From an uncultured Coriobacteriaceae bacterium (lineage in GTDB: Bacteria > Actinomycetota > Coriobacteriia > Coriobacteriales > Atopobiaceae): a stretch of DNA of 61,974 bases. Made by a program: the position numbers and the translations under genes. The notes beneath the pieces are model-generated. The model saw only the letters and a program-made list of their open reading frames with translations, was not told where the DNA came from and did not search any database. Numbering within the stretch: the first letter of the stretch is position 1; every line of letters starts with the position of its first letter. This document shows, in pieces, positions 1-7,630 of the stretch. The stretch covers positions 1 to 61,974 of the forward strand of contig CACYTH010000010.1 of NCBI GenBank assembly GCA_902777325.1, read 5' to 3'.

Positions 1-21
1 CGGCCCCTCCCGGGGCCGTTT
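1..21 (+). terminator. Terminator-like hairpin at window edge
   Basis: A 7-bp perfect stem (CGGCCCC at 1-7 and GGGGCCG at 12-18) with a 4-nt loop is followed by TTT. It probably ends a plus-strand gene lying outside the window. Confidence 0.55.
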
Positions 22-194
22 CAGTTCCAGATCGTTGTTTTCGCCCGCTGAGCTGGGCCTATGCCGGAATCTCTCCCACAGAAACCACCGAAGAGCCCTT
101 TTTGGTCATTGTTCTGTAGGGAGCGCTAGGACCAAACACCTCGAGAGGGGCGCAGGCTGCCCTCGGTTTGCTGCGTTCCGAGTCCCTCTCAACG

Positions 195-686
195 TAACGA
201 CGGAGCAACCTGCTATCCGCCGAGCTCATGACCAAGCTGACGGGTCGCCACATGGAGTTCGAGCTATTTACGCTCTCGTTCGATGAGTACTTGGGGATGA
301 AGGGGTTTCTCGGCAAACCTGTGAGCGAGAGACGCGCGGAGTTCGAGGAGTATCTGCGTTACGGCGGCTTTCCCGTGCGCTCGCTCGAGAACGTGCTCTA
401 CGTCTACCTCCGCTCCTGCGGCTACCGCGTGTCGGTCGGTCGCATCGGCAAGCTCGAGTGCAACCTCATCTGCCGCAGGCGCGACGACTACTCGTACGTG
501 CAGGTGGCGATGACTATAGCCGACCGCGCCGTGGAGGACCGCGAGTACCGGCCGTTCACCTACATCCGCGACAACTACCCCCAGTACCTCTTCACGCTCG
601 ACCCGCTGCTGCAGAGGAGGGACGGCGTGAGGCACCTCAACCTGGCCGACTTCATGGCGGAGGAGGGCGAGCTCCTTACTCCATGA
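195..686 (+). pseudogene. Remnant of an AAA/DUF4143 ATP-binding protein
   Basis: The frame starting just after a TAA near 195 reads SNLLSAELMTKLTGR and then a segment ending FEEYLRYGGFP. Both are typical of the middle of the AAA_14/DUF4143 ATPases. At about residue 45 counted from the ATG at 228 the sequence jumps straight to the C-terminal part of the same family (YLRSCGYRVSVGRIGKLE, then RDNYPQYLFTLDPLL). The whole Walker A/B region and the central DUF4143 part are missing, so this is a 5'-truncated and internally deleted gene. Its sequence is unlike the intact DUF4143 protein at 1176-2333, so it is not a recent duplicate of that gene. Confidence 0.7.
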
Positions 687-992
687 GTTCGAACTTATAT
701 TCCTACCAGCATAAACGAGGTCGAATGACGTCATGGCGTCGCCCGACTTCGAGTGAGGCGACGTCACGGGTGTCAACGAGGTGCCCGTGACGTCGCTTTG
801 ACGTACGCAAGGGGGATAGTCAAAACTACGATGGACAGCGTGGGTGCGAGAGGGCGCTCCGAGCTACTCTGAGCTACTACAGTCACTCGGCTCTAATCGA
901 GTGGGAATAAATTTCGCACGAAACGGTATTTCACACTCCGCCCCGAAACACAACAAATCCGCAGTTCAGAAGTGGTGTGTCGAGATTTTTGG
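687..992. other. Gene-free stretch with one strong hairpin
   Basis: No credible coding frame is visible. The stretch is less G+C rich than the rest of the window. The only clear structure is a 13-bp perfect inverted repeat (758-770 with 784-796), described separately. Confidence 0.5.
758..799 (+). terminator. 13-bp hairpin, terminator-like
   Basis: GCGACGTCACGGG (758-770) pairs perfectly with CCCGTGACGTCGC (784-796). The loop is 13 nt and TTT follows. It lies about 70 nt after the stop of the decayed ATPase and may be its former terminator. The arms contain the ACGTCA/TGACGT palindrome, so a protein-binding site is also possible. Confidence 0.45.
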
Positions 993-1159
993 CACACCAC
1001 AATTACCACTGCAACCGCACCTGACACCAGAACCGCCCACATGTTCGGGAGCACCATGGCCATGGAAATGCACCACATGACGATGGCGGAGTACATGGGA
1101 TGGCGCACGAAGGCGTAGGGGCTGGTGCTGCGCCAGCGCTCCCCCCGTCATCCCGCGCA
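993..1159 (-). pseudogene. Fragment of an isoprenylcysteine methyltransferase-like membrane protein
   Basis: On the minus strand the frame from about 1159 downward reads RWRSTSPYAFVRHPMYSAI followed by two hydrophobic stretches. The YxFVRHPMY signature and the following membrane helices are characteristic of the ICMT/PEMT family of membrane methyltransferases. The N-terminal half is absent: a stop lies just upstream, and then the 3' end of the ATPase gene. After about 993 the frame turns into non-family sequence. I read it as a gene relic. The family call rests on this short motif only. Confidence 0.5.
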
Positions 1160-1175
1160 ATTGCCCGCCGGCCGT

Positions 1176-2333
1176 CTAGCGCATCAGCCATTCGTGTGCC
1201 GCCCAGTGCTTGACGCCGTTCACCACATGGCTTGAGTCCGAGCGCATGACCACGATCCGACCTTCCTCGGGAATGCCCAGGGCGTCGCCGACGCCTCCCA
1301 GATGCCGCGCCAGGTTGGGCTTGTACGTGGTCGTTGACTTGATCTCGACAAGCTCCGGAGCGGCGCGGTCGGTAACATCGACAAGGTCCACCTCGATCTT
1401 GCTGTCGTCGCGGTAGAAGTACAGTTCGGGGTTGCGACCGGCGTGCAGATGCCGCTTGAGCGTCTCTGCGACTACGAGGTTCTCGAACACGGCGCCACGC
1501 GCCGGGCTGTCGCGCAGCTGCTCGGGCGTCCTGATGCCCAGGAGGTGGCAGAGCAGCCCCGTGTCGTAAAAGTAGATCTTCGGGGTCTTGGTGAGCCGCT
1601 TACGCAGGTTGGCGTGGTAGGGCGGGAGCCTGAACAGGATGTAGCTGGACTCGAGGATGGAAAGCCACGAGTCTACCGTTGCCCGGGCGATACCGAGGTC
1701 GCCTGCCAGCCGTGACACGTTGAGCAGTTGCCCGCACCCCTGGGCGCATAGGCCGAGCAGGGCGCGAAACGGGGTCATGCTGCGTGCGTCGATGTATCCT
1801 GCCACATCGCGCTCGACGTAGGTCTGCAGGTAGTTCTCGAAGAAGACCGATGGAGGAATGCTTGCCACGTGCAGACGCGGATAGCCCCCCTCGAGCATGA
1901 AGGCATCAGGCGCAAGCTCTTCCCCGCACTCTATGCACTCGCGATACGAGAGTGGCAGGAGCTTGCAGATACCCACGCGTCCGGCAAGGGTCTGGCCTAT
2001 CTGTTTGAGCAGTAGGAAGTTCTGGGATCCGGACAGTACGTACTGCCCTGGCTCCCCTGAGATGTCGGAAGCGACTTGGATGGCGCTGAAGAGCTCGGGT
2101 ACGCGCTGGGCCTCGTCTATGACGAGGCGTGCCGGTCGCTCTCGGATGAACCCGGCGGGGTCGGCAAGAGCGAGATTGCGGGTTGCCTCGTCCTCGAGGT
2201 TGACGTACTCGTAATCGGGAAAGACGTGCTGGACAAGCGTGGACTTGCCGCTCTGGCGCGGTCCGGTCACGGATACGACGGGAAACCAGCCTGCATTCTC
2301 CTTCACAAAAGATGAGAGCGCCCGCTCTATCAT
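1176..2333 (-). CDS. ATP-binding protein, AAA_14 / DUF4143 family
   Basis: The 385-residue protein has a Walker A motif GPRQSGKST near residue 24 of the chosen start, a Walker B-like LVIDEAQRVP, the sensor-like VLSGSQNFLL, and a C-terminal DUF4143 region ending in a restriction-endonuclease-like core (FYRDDSKIEVDLV ... LVEIKST). Such proteins are common, often multicopy, in gut anaerobes. Their function is unproven, and roles in defence or as solitary ATPases have been suggested. The start at 2333 is chosen because GGGAGG sits 6-7 nt upstream. An in-frame longer form from 2393 lacks a ribosome site. Direct repeats lie immediately upstream. The neighbours on both sides are gene relics, so the gene sits in a degenerating island. 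Confidence 0.85.
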   Translation of the reverse strand: MIERALSSFVKENAGWFPVVSVTGPRQSGKSTLVQHVFPDYEYVNLEDEATRNLALADPAGFIRERPARLVIDEAQRVPELFSAIQVASDISGEPGQYVLSGSQNFLLLKQIGQTLAGRVGICKLLPLSYRECIECGEELAPDAFMLEGGYPRLHVASIPPSVFFENYLQTYVERDVAGYIDARSMTPFRALLGLCAQGCGQLLNVSRLAGDLGIARATVDSWLSILESSYILFRLPPYHANLRKRLTKTPKIYFYDTGLLCHLLGIRTPEQLRDSPARGAVFENLVVAETLKRHLHAGRNPELYFYRDDSKIEVDLVDVTDRAAPELVEIKSTTTYKPNLARHLGGVGDALGIPEEGRIVVMRSDSSHVVNGVKHWAAHEWLMR

Positions 2334-2364
2334 GCCTTTCCTCCCGAAAGTGCCCTGTGCAATA

Positions 2365-2428
2365 AACCATAAATGCAATATGAATGGTACCATGATTGCA
2401 AAGTACTAGATACCATAATTGCAAGGTA
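2365..2428. repeat. Three direct repeats with 23-bp period upstream of the DUF4143 ATPase
   Basis: Related 17-bp units start at 2365 (AACCATAAATGCAATAT), 2388 (TACCATGATTGCAAAGT) and 2411 (TACCATAATTGCAAGGT). The spacing is exactly 23 bp, about two helical turns. A weaker fourth match to the ATTGCA core lies at 2440-2445. They sit 32-95 bp upstream of the ATPase start, over the probable promoter. The arrangement suggests a site for cooperative binding of a regulator. This is an inference from position and spacing. Confidence 0.6.
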
Positions 2429-2454
2429 TTTCTTACTGCATTGCAGGTTCAACC

Positions 2455-2570
2455 CCAATCGCACGCCTCTGCCGCTCAGATGTCGGTCTACTACGCGAGC
2501 AAGGCATTTGTGCTCAGCTTCTCCGAGGCGCTCTCGGGGGAGCTCGCAGGCACTGTAACACCGTCACATG
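2455..2570 (+). pseudogene. Short-chain dehydrogenase fragment
   Basis: A plus-strand frame reads SVYYASKAFVLSFSEALSGEL. This matches the catalytic YxxxK helix of classical short-chain dehydrogenases/reductases (Y-A-S-K followed by the hydrophobic helix). Neither the NAD-binding N-terminus nor a C-terminus is present, and the residues that should follow (GTGVTV) have lost two positions. It is a relic. Confidence 0.55.
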
Positions 2571-2673
2571 CGTGGGCATTGTTTCGGTTAGATTACGCAA
2601 ACTGGCTATGGAGTGCCCATGGGCAGGGTTTGGACGGGGTGGGGACGTGCTCTGTTCCAACAAGTCATAAAGA

Positions 2674-2708
2674 AGGGCTGGCCAGCGTTTGAAACTGGCC
2701 AGCCCTTT
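2674..2708 (-). terminator. Terminator downstream of pit
   Basis: AGGGCTGGCCAG (2674-2685) pairs with CTGGCCAGCCCT (2695-2706) across a 9-nt loop. On the minus strand it is followed by TCTTTAT. It ends the DUF47-pit transcript and could act in both directions. Confidence 0.75.
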
Positions 2709-2744
2709 CATGCTTCAGGCGCAATCAGAAGCAGGTGCGTTGTC

Positions 2745-3737
2745 CTAGATGATTGCCCCGATGATGAACGCGCAGAGGGCGCCGAGTGCCATGGTGGCTG
2801 GCAGCGTCACGATCCAGGCGGTAAAGATGCTTCCCGCCATGCCCCACTTGACCTTCTTGGCGCCGCGGGCGGACCCCGTGCCCATGACCGAGGTGGTGAG
2901 CACCTGCGTGGTGGAGACGGGCGCACCCAGCGCCGTCATCGTCTCGATGGCCACGGCCGAGGAGAATTCCGAGACAAAGCCCATGACCGGCTCGAGCTTG
3001 GTCACGCCGCTGCCCACCGTCTTCATGATGCGCTGACCGCCGATGGAGGTGCCGAGCGCCATGGTGGCGGCGCACATGATCTTGACCCACGTGGGGACGC
3101 CCGATCCCTCGGGCAGCATGCCGGCGCCGATCATGGCAAGCGTGATGATGCCCATGGTCTTCTGGGCGTCGTTGTTGCCATGGCTGTAGGCCATGAACAT
3201 CGACGAGCAGATCTGCGCCTTGTGGAAGAAGGCGTTGGCCTTGGACGGGTGCCAGTTGGCAAAGAGCTCAAACACCAGGTGCATGACGGTGAAGCCCAGG
3301 GCCATGCCCACGAGCGGAGAGGTGAAGAGCGGTATGACCACCTTCTTGAGCACGCCGTCCCACATGACGGAGTCGGTGCTGGCGGTAAAGACCATGGTGG
3401 CGCCGATCAGGCTGCCGATGAGCGCGTGGCTCGAGCTGGAGGGGATGGAGAACCACCAGGTAAAGAGGTCCCAGATGATGGCGCCGAGAAGCGCCGCCAG
3501 GATGACGTAGAGCTCCAGCGACACGTTGACCAGCCCGTGGGCTATGGTCATGGCCACCTTCTCGCTCATGAGCGCGCCGATGAAGTTCATGGTCGCGCTC
3601 ATCAGGATGGCCACGCGCAGGGGGAGGGCCCGCGTGTAGACCGTGGTGGCGATGGCGTTGGCGGTGTCATGGAAGCCGTTGATGAACTCGAAGACGATGG
3701 CCGCCGCCAATACGGCCAGAAGCAGTGGGCTAAGCAT
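2745..3737 (-). CDS. pit: Low-affinity inorganic phosphate transporter, PiT family
   Basis: The 330-residue polytopic membrane protein has the two family repeats. The first carries FINGFHDTANAIATTVYTRAL near the N-terminus (PiT GxxDxANA motif) and the second carries SHGNNDAQKTMGII. PiT proteins carry phosphate, usually as a divalent-metal phosphate complex, across the cytoplasmic membrane with cation symport. The gene overlaps the upstream DUF47 gene by 8 nt, so the two are translationally coupled, which is the usual arrangement. No Pho-box was recognised. Confidence 0.93.
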   Translation of the reverse strand: MLSPLLLAVLAAAIVFEFINGFHDTANAIATTVYTRALPLRVAILMSATMNFIGALMSEKVAMTIAHGLVNVSLELYVILAALLGAIIWDLFTWWFSIPSSSSHALIGSLIGATMVFTASTDSVMWDGVLKKVVIPLFTSPLVGMALGFTVMHLVFELFANWHPSKANAFFHKAQICSSMFMAYSHGNNDAQKTMGIITLAMIGAGMLPEGSGVPTWVKIMCAATMALGTSIGGQRIMKTVGSGVTKLEPVMGFVSEFSSAVAIETMTALGAPVSTTQVLTTSVMGTGSARGAKKVKWGMAGSIFTAWIVTLPATMALGALCAFIIGAII

Positions 3738-4353
3738 TCTTCATCAACACGCTACGGACGATGTTGGCGACCGCCTTGCACGAGTCCACGGTGGCCTCCA
3801 TGGTGTCGATGAGCGACTTCCACTTGAGCACCTCGATGGCGTCCGCATGCTCGCGGAAGATGTTGGCGAGTGCCTGACGCGAGACGGTGTCGCCCTCGTC
3901 CTCGATGGTGCCCACGGTGTGCATCTTCTCGCGCACCACCGGGTCCTTCTTGAAGTTCTCGAAGTGGTCGAAGAGGTCGGACAGCTCGCGGCACGCACGC
4001 AGGGTGAGCTCGGTCATCTGGACCGCCTCGGGACGCATGGCGCCGATGTCGTACAGGTCGAAGCGCGCGGAGACGTTGTCCATGCCGTCCACGATATGGT
4101 CGAGCTCGCGGACCAGCATGTTGATGTCCTCGCGGTCGAACGGCGTGATGAAGGAGTTCTCCAGCAGCGTGAGCGTCTCGCGCATGATCGCGTCGCACTT
4201 GACCTCGTAGTCCTTGACCTCGGGAATGCGATCCTTGGCGGCCGGCCAGTTGTGCGTGATGTCATCGAAGACCTCGGCGCAGGCGGCCACCTCGTGGGCC
4301 AGCTCGGCGAACTTGTCATAGAACTGATTCTCTATGTGGCGTACTCTACTCAT
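3730..4353 (-). CDS. DUF47/PhoU-like phosphate transport regulator
   Basis: The 207-residue, largely helical protein belongs to the DUF47 family (PhoU-like, Pit accessory protein), which is encoded next to PiT transporters and thought to modulate them. Visible family features are the N-terminal YDKFAELAHEVAACAEVF helix, an acidic REDINMLVRELDHIVD segment and the C-terminal SLIDTMEATVDSCKAVANI helix. The start has AAGGAG 8 nt upstream. It is the first gene of a two-gene unit with pit. It is cytosolic, with no signal peptide. Confidence 0.9.
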   Translation of the reverse strand: MSRVRHIENQFYDKFAELAHEVAACAEVFDDITHNWPAAKDRIPEVKDYEVKCDAIMRETLTLLENSFITPFDREDINMLVRELDHIVDGMDNVSARFDLYDIGAMRPEAVQMTELTLRACRELSDLFDHFENFKKDPVVREKMHTVGTIEDEGDTVSRQALANIFREHADAIEVLKWKSLIDTMEATVDSCKAVANIVRSVLMKNA

Positions 4354-4453
4354 TCAGGCACTCCTTACTCAGGCGTTTGCATGTGCCGGGGCAATTTGAT
4401 CCAGGTTTTGTAACCGATAGGTACGGCCATGACAGCCGACCTGCATAAAGGCA

Positions 4454-4483
4454 CATATACATAGCAATGCTCGATAAGTTCAA
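4454..4483 (-). promoter_or_regulatory. Promoter candidate for DUF47-pit
   Basis: On the minus strand TTGAAC (complement of 4478-4483) and TATATG (complement of 4454-4459) are separated by 18 bp. They lie about 100 nt upstream of the DUF47 start. Confidence 0.45.
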
Positions 4484-4597
4484 TCAAAACAACGTAAAGG
4501 GGACGTTATGTTTGGTCATTAGCTCACAAACAAGCGCCGAACTGCGTGTTTTCCTTGCTTTAGCTGACATTTGGGAACGCCTAAACGTGAGAAGAAC

Positions 4598-4620
4598 CCC
4601 TATTTATTGGATAAATAGGG
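4598..4620. promoter_or_regulatory. A+T-rich perfect inverted repeat
   Basis: CCCTATTTAT (4598-4607) and ATAAATAGGG (4611-4620) form a 10-bp perfect dyad with a 3-nt spacer. It has no T-tail and few G/C pairs in the centre, so an operator is more likely than a terminator. Confidence 0.4.
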
Positions 4621-4710
4621 CATATCGGTAACAGTTAGCTTGCATTTCCATGACAAATTTGGCAATGGTCATTGCGGGTACGGGCGCTGCGAGCCCCCTG
4701 TCGGTTTGCC

Positions 4711-4716
4711 TATAAT
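4711..4716 (+). promoter_or_regulatory. -10 element (TATAAT) for the Sel1 gene
   Basis: A perfect TATAAT lies 38 nt before the chosen start at 4754. No good -35 hexamer stands 17 bp upstream. Its position means that an ATG further upstream (4640) cannot be the start of translation from this transcript. Confidence 0.5.
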
Positions 4717-4753
4717 GGCGCTCGTAGAAATGGCGAGCGGCACGGAGGGTGCA

Positions 4754-5608
4754 ATGGGAAGCGCTGACACGCACGAGGCACGTGTGGGCATGGAGGAACC
4801 GATAGGCTCTTCTCGTCACGGGCACGGCGCCCATCACCACCACGACCACGAGGAGCCGATGACCCAGGAGGAGGTCGTGCAGTCGCTTCTCGTGCTTGGG
4901 CAGGTGGCGCTCGACGCCGAGGACTACGAGTCGGCGGTCGATGCCTACGCGAGCGTCCTCAAGCTCGAGCAGAACGAGACTGCGGCCTACAACCTCGGCA
5001 GCTTCTATGCTCGTGGGCTGGGGGTCAGGCGAGACTACGTGGAGGCGGCGCGGCTGTTCCACGAGGCGGAGCTCATGGGCAACGAGCGTGCGGGCAGGCT
5101 CTGCGCCAAATGCATGTATGACTATCTCCTCGATGGCTTTGACGGCAGGAAACCCTCAGACCTGTATGCGGTGCTGGCCTTCTTTGTGATGCGCGTCTAC
5201 CCGGAGGCGGCCGATCAGCGCAGGGAGGTCAACAACGGGCTCTTTGCGATTGCCAGCACGCTCGCCAACAGGGGAGCGTACGCCGAGGCGGCGAAGACCT
5301 TCCGGGCGGCTGCGGAGTTTGGCGACGACGGGAACGCGCAGTACTACCTTGCGGTGCTCTATAACGCTGGCTCTGGCCTTAAGGAGAACGACCTCGCGGC
5401 ACTCTACTGGCTTGACCGCGCCGTCGACAGTGGGGCCGAGGAGCTGGCGCTGGGCGACCGTGACGGCATGCTCGAGGCCTACAGGCAGGGGCTTTCCGCT
5501 GCGGAGTTCGGCCAGATGATGGCAGTCTTGGGCGACATGTGCGAGAGCGGCACTCCCGACATACCCGCAGACCCCGCAAAGGCCGAGCGCTGGCGCAGGC
5601 TCGCGTAG
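4754..5608 (+). CDS. Sel1/TPR-like repeat protein with histidine-rich N-terminus
   Basis: The 284-residue protein begins with a histidine-rich tract (HGHGAHHHHDHEE, residues 22-34), followed by helical repeats of the Sel1/TPR type. Examples are AAYNLGSFYARGLGVRRDYVEAARLFHEA and NAQYYLAVLYNAGSGLKENDLAALYWLDRA read in short pieces. Such repeats are scaffolds for protein contacts. The histidine tract could bind Ni, Co or Zn, which would be of interest beside a phosphate importer or the hyp genes, but that link is speculative. The start is chosen for GGAGGG 7 nt upstream and for the TATAAT at 4711. There is no signal peptide. A strong terminator follows. Confidence 0.8.
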   Translation: MGSADTHEARVGMEEPIGSSRHGHGAHHHHDHEEPMTQEEVVQSLLVLGQVALDAEDYESAVDAYASVLKLEQNETAAYNLGSFYARGLGVRRDYVEAARLFHEAELMGNERAGRLCAKCMYDYLLDGFDGRKPSDLYAVLAFFVMRVYPEAADQRREVNNGLFAIASTLANRGAYAEAAKTFRAAAEFGDDGNAQYYLAVLYNAGSGLKENDLAALYWLDRAVDSGAEELALGDRDGMLEAYRQGLSAAEFGQMMAVLGDMCESGTPDIPADPAKAERWRRLA

Positions 5609-5628
5609 GCATGACTGAAAACGACAAG

Positions 5629-5683
5629 GGGGCGGCTCCCTCCGGTTGGACCAGCAGGTCAACCGGAGGGAGCCGCCCCTTTT
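5629..5683 (+). terminator. Strong terminator after the Sel1 gene
   Basis: A 20-bp perfect stem (5629-5648 with 5660-5679) with an 11-nt loop is followed directly by TTTT. Confidence 0.92.
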
Positions 5684-5703
5684 GGTGTCGATGGGCCTTA
5701 CGC

Positions 5704-5886
5704 CTACTTCTCGGCGGGCTCCCACTTGCAGCGCACGGGCGACACGATGTCGCCGGTCTTCTTGAGCTCCTTCATCGCCTTGTCGACGACCTTGCGATCG
5801 AGTCCGCTCAGCTCCGCGATCTTGCCCGCGTTCAGCGGCGCGCCAGCCTCGCGCATCGTCTGCAGCACCAGCTCCGTTGCCTCCAT
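5704..5886 (-). CDS. Small winged-helix DNA-binding protein
   Basis: The 60-residue protein reads as one compact helix-turn-helix unit: LNAGKIAELSGLDRKVVDKAMKELKK is a typical recognition pair, followed by a short wing (GDIVSPVRCKWEP). Homologues of this size, annotated as MarR/ArsR-like or generic HTH proteins, are common in clostridia and coriobacteria. Targets are unknown. The start at 5886 has GAGG 6 nt upstream. It lies downstream of the EamA gene on the same strand with an 80-nt gap, so it may be co-transcribed with it. Confidence 0.75.
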   Translation of the reverse strand: MEATELVLQTMREAGAPLNAGKIAELSGLDRKVVDKAMKELKKTGDIVSPVRCKWEPAEK

Positions 5887-5966
5887 GACGTCCTCGCTCT
5901 CTCGTGTTCTGTGGCGGCTTCTGCCGTTGGCACTACGGTACGCACTACGTCCGCCGTGGTCAATCG

Positions 5967-6860
5967 TCAGTTGTCCGGGAGCGACAGCCAGCTGCCGAGC
6001 GCCATCAATGCGAGCGCGACGACAAAGCTGGCGCCGGGCGTCTCGCCAAAGATGGCCCAGGCGACGGCCACGCCGATGAACGGTCCCACCGCGTAGTAGG
6101 CACTCGTCCTTGCGGCGCCAAGGCCGCGCTGCGCGGTCACATAGGCCAGGATGGAGAGGCCGTAGCTCGCAAAGCCAAGCGCCATGGCGAGAAGCGCGGG
6201 GACGAGGGAGGGGAGCGGAGAGCCCCCGAGCAGTGCGACCGCCAGGGCGCCCGCGCCGGAGCCTGCTCCCTTGACAGCCACGACGAGCGCGGGGTCGCAG
6301 TCGGCGATGGCGGCCGTGCAGTTGTTCTCGATGCCCCAGCACAGGCAGACACCAAGCACGAGAAGCGACCCCGAGGAGAAGGAGACGCCTGTGCCCGGCT
6401 CGACGCTCAGCAGCATGCACGAGGTCGTCATTGACGCGATGCCCGCCCACAGCTTGGGTGAGATCGACTCGCCGAAGGCAGCCCGCGCGATGAGGGCGGT
6501 GGCCACGATCTCGAAGTTGTTGAGCAGCGAGATGGTCTCTGGGGCGCAGGCGGCGAGGCCGGCCATGAGCAGCAGTGGCGCTGCGATGTCGAGTGCGACC
6601 ATGGCGACAAAGTAGGGGATGTCCCTCTTGCCTACCGGACGCGCCGACGATGTGCCACCCGCCATGCGCCGCATGCCCAGATAGGACCACATGCCCGCGC
6701 CCGCGCCCAGGTAGAGCAGGCCAGCCAAGGCACCCGGCGAGACGCTGTCCATCAGGAGCTTGGAGAGCGGCACGCTCAGCGCGTAGAGTGCCGCTGCCGC
6801 CACGGCCAGGCCGACGTACTTGAGTCCTCCGTTGTCTTTCGGGTGAGTCACTGCAAGCAT
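5967..6860 (-). CDS. EamA-type (DMT superfamily) transporter
   Basis: The 297-residue protein has about ten hydrophobic segments arranged as two homologous halves of five helices, the EamA layout of drug/metabolite transporters. The first half is LKYVGLAVAAAALYALSVPL onward. The second half starts near SGSLLVLGVCLCWGIENN and ends with IGVAVAWAIFGETPGASF, the usual second EamA signature. The substrate cannot be told from sequence. GGAAAGG before 6860 sets the start; longer in-frame forms run into the divergent promoter region. It is transcribed divergently from a TetR regulator, with two related dyads between them, so control by that regulator is likely. Confidence 0.88.
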   Translation of the reverse strand: MLAVTHPKDNGGLKYVGLAVAAAALYALSVPLSKLLMDSVSPGALAGLLYLGAGAGMWSYLGMRRMAGGTSSARPVGKRDIPYFVAMVALDIAAPLLLMAGLAACAPETISLLNNFEIVATALIARAAFGESISPKLWAGIASMTTSCMLLSVEPGTGVSFSSGSLLVLGVCLCWGIENNCTAAIADCDPALVVAVKGAGSGAGALAVALLGGSPLPSLVPALLAMALGFASYGLSILAYVTAQRGLGAARTSAYYAVGPFIGVAVAWAIFGETPGASFVVALALMALGSWLSLPDN

Positions 6861-6876
6861 GCCTTTCCAAGATTCC

Positions 6877-6889
6877 GAACACTTTGTTC
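6877..6889. promoter_or_regulatory. Secondary operator-like dyad near the EamA promoter
   Basis: GAACA-CTT-TGTTC is a 5-bp perfect inverted repeat, 17 bp upstream of the EamA start. It shares the TTTGTTC/GAACA half-site with the stronger palindrome at 6933-6958. Confidence 0.5.
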
Positions 6890-6932
6890 TATAATCAGAT
6901 GACCATCGTTGACGTTCAACAGACAAGGCGCT

Positions 6933-6958
6933 GCCTTTGTTCGCTTTCGAACAAAGGC
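6933..6958. promoter_or_regulatory. TetR operator candidate, 11-bp perfect palindrome
   Basis: GCCTTTGTTCG (6933-6943) and CGAACAAAGGC (6948-6958) form an 11-bp perfect inverted repeat with a 4-bp spacer, 24 bp before the TetR start and between the divergent genes. Size and position are typical of a TetR-family operator. Confidence 0.75.
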
Positions 6959-6981
6959 GACCTATCGTTCGGGAGGGCTCC

Positions 6982-7533
6982 ATGGCTGACAGAAGAGTCG
7001 TACGCACCGAGGCTGCGGTGATTGGCTCCTTCGAGCGGCTCCTTGACGAGAAGGGGTACTCCCGCATAACGGTGCAGGAGATACTCGATGCCTCCGATGT
7101 GGGGCGTGCCACCTTCTATGCGCACTTCAAAGGCAAGGAGGGCGTGATGGAAGCCTTTGTGGAGAGTGTCATCGAGCATGTCTCCGCCCCGACGGACGCG
7201 GAGCCAGATCATGACTTCACCGGTCGGGGCGGCCTGACGGCTCAAGTGGAGCATGCGCTTCGGCACGTTGCCGAGCATGGCTATGCGGTGCGTGCCCTGC
7301 TTCTGGGAGGCGGCTCCTCGGAGTTCATCGGGGCGCTCCGCGACGCCGCGTTCGGACGCCTGCGCCAGATCGCAAGGGACGACTACGAGGCTCGCTTTCT
7401 CACGGGTGCCCTTGTGGAGACGATCGTCTGTTGGGTGGAGGCGGACTTCTCCGAGGACCCAGGCGTGCTCGCGAGGTCGTATGCCACGCTGACCAACGCC
7501 GTGCGCGCGTCAGGGCCCATGCGGGAGCCTTAG
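6982..7533 (+). CDS. TetR/AcrR family transcriptional regulator
   Basis: The 183-residue protein has an N-terminal HTH of TetR type (IGSFERLLDEKGYSRITVQE, then DVGRATFYAHFKGKEGVMEAF, about residues 15-55). The helical C-terminal ligand domain resembles the group found in many Firmicutes. The start at 6982 follows GGGAGGG. Regulation of the divergent EamA transporter and of itself through the palindrome at 6933-6958 is inferred from layout. The ligand is unknown. Confidence 0.9.
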   Translation: MADRRVVRTEAAVIGSFERLLDEKGYSRITVQEILDASDVGRATFYAHFKGKEGVMEAFVESVIEHVSAPTDAEPDHDFTGRGGLTAQVEHALRHVAEHGYAVRALLLGGGSSEFIGALRDAAFGRLRQIARDDYEARFLTGALVETIVCWVEADFSEDPGVLARSYATLTNAVRASGPMREP

Positions 7534-7630
7534 GCGAAAGGGCGGGCTTTGGCGCCGACAAAGGCATCCGATCCGCGGGGCGTGTACCATACGTTTGAGC
7601 AACTATCGTTGGGAACACGGGGAGACACGC

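Larger units (their letters stand above)
4354..4753. other. Divergent intergenic region, 400 nt, between DUF47-pit and the Sel1 gene
   Basis: This region is noticeably A+T rich for the window. It holds a minus-strand promoter candidate (4454-4483), a 10-bp perfect hairpin (4598-4620) and a plus-strand -10 element (4711-4716). I see no further gene. Confidence 0.6.

Noticed and set aside
5887..6882. Minus-strand frame running into the small wHTH gene from upstream
   Set aside because: The upstream 330 codons are an off-frame reading of the EamA transporter. Only the last 60 codons (5704-5886), with their own ribosome site, are a gene.
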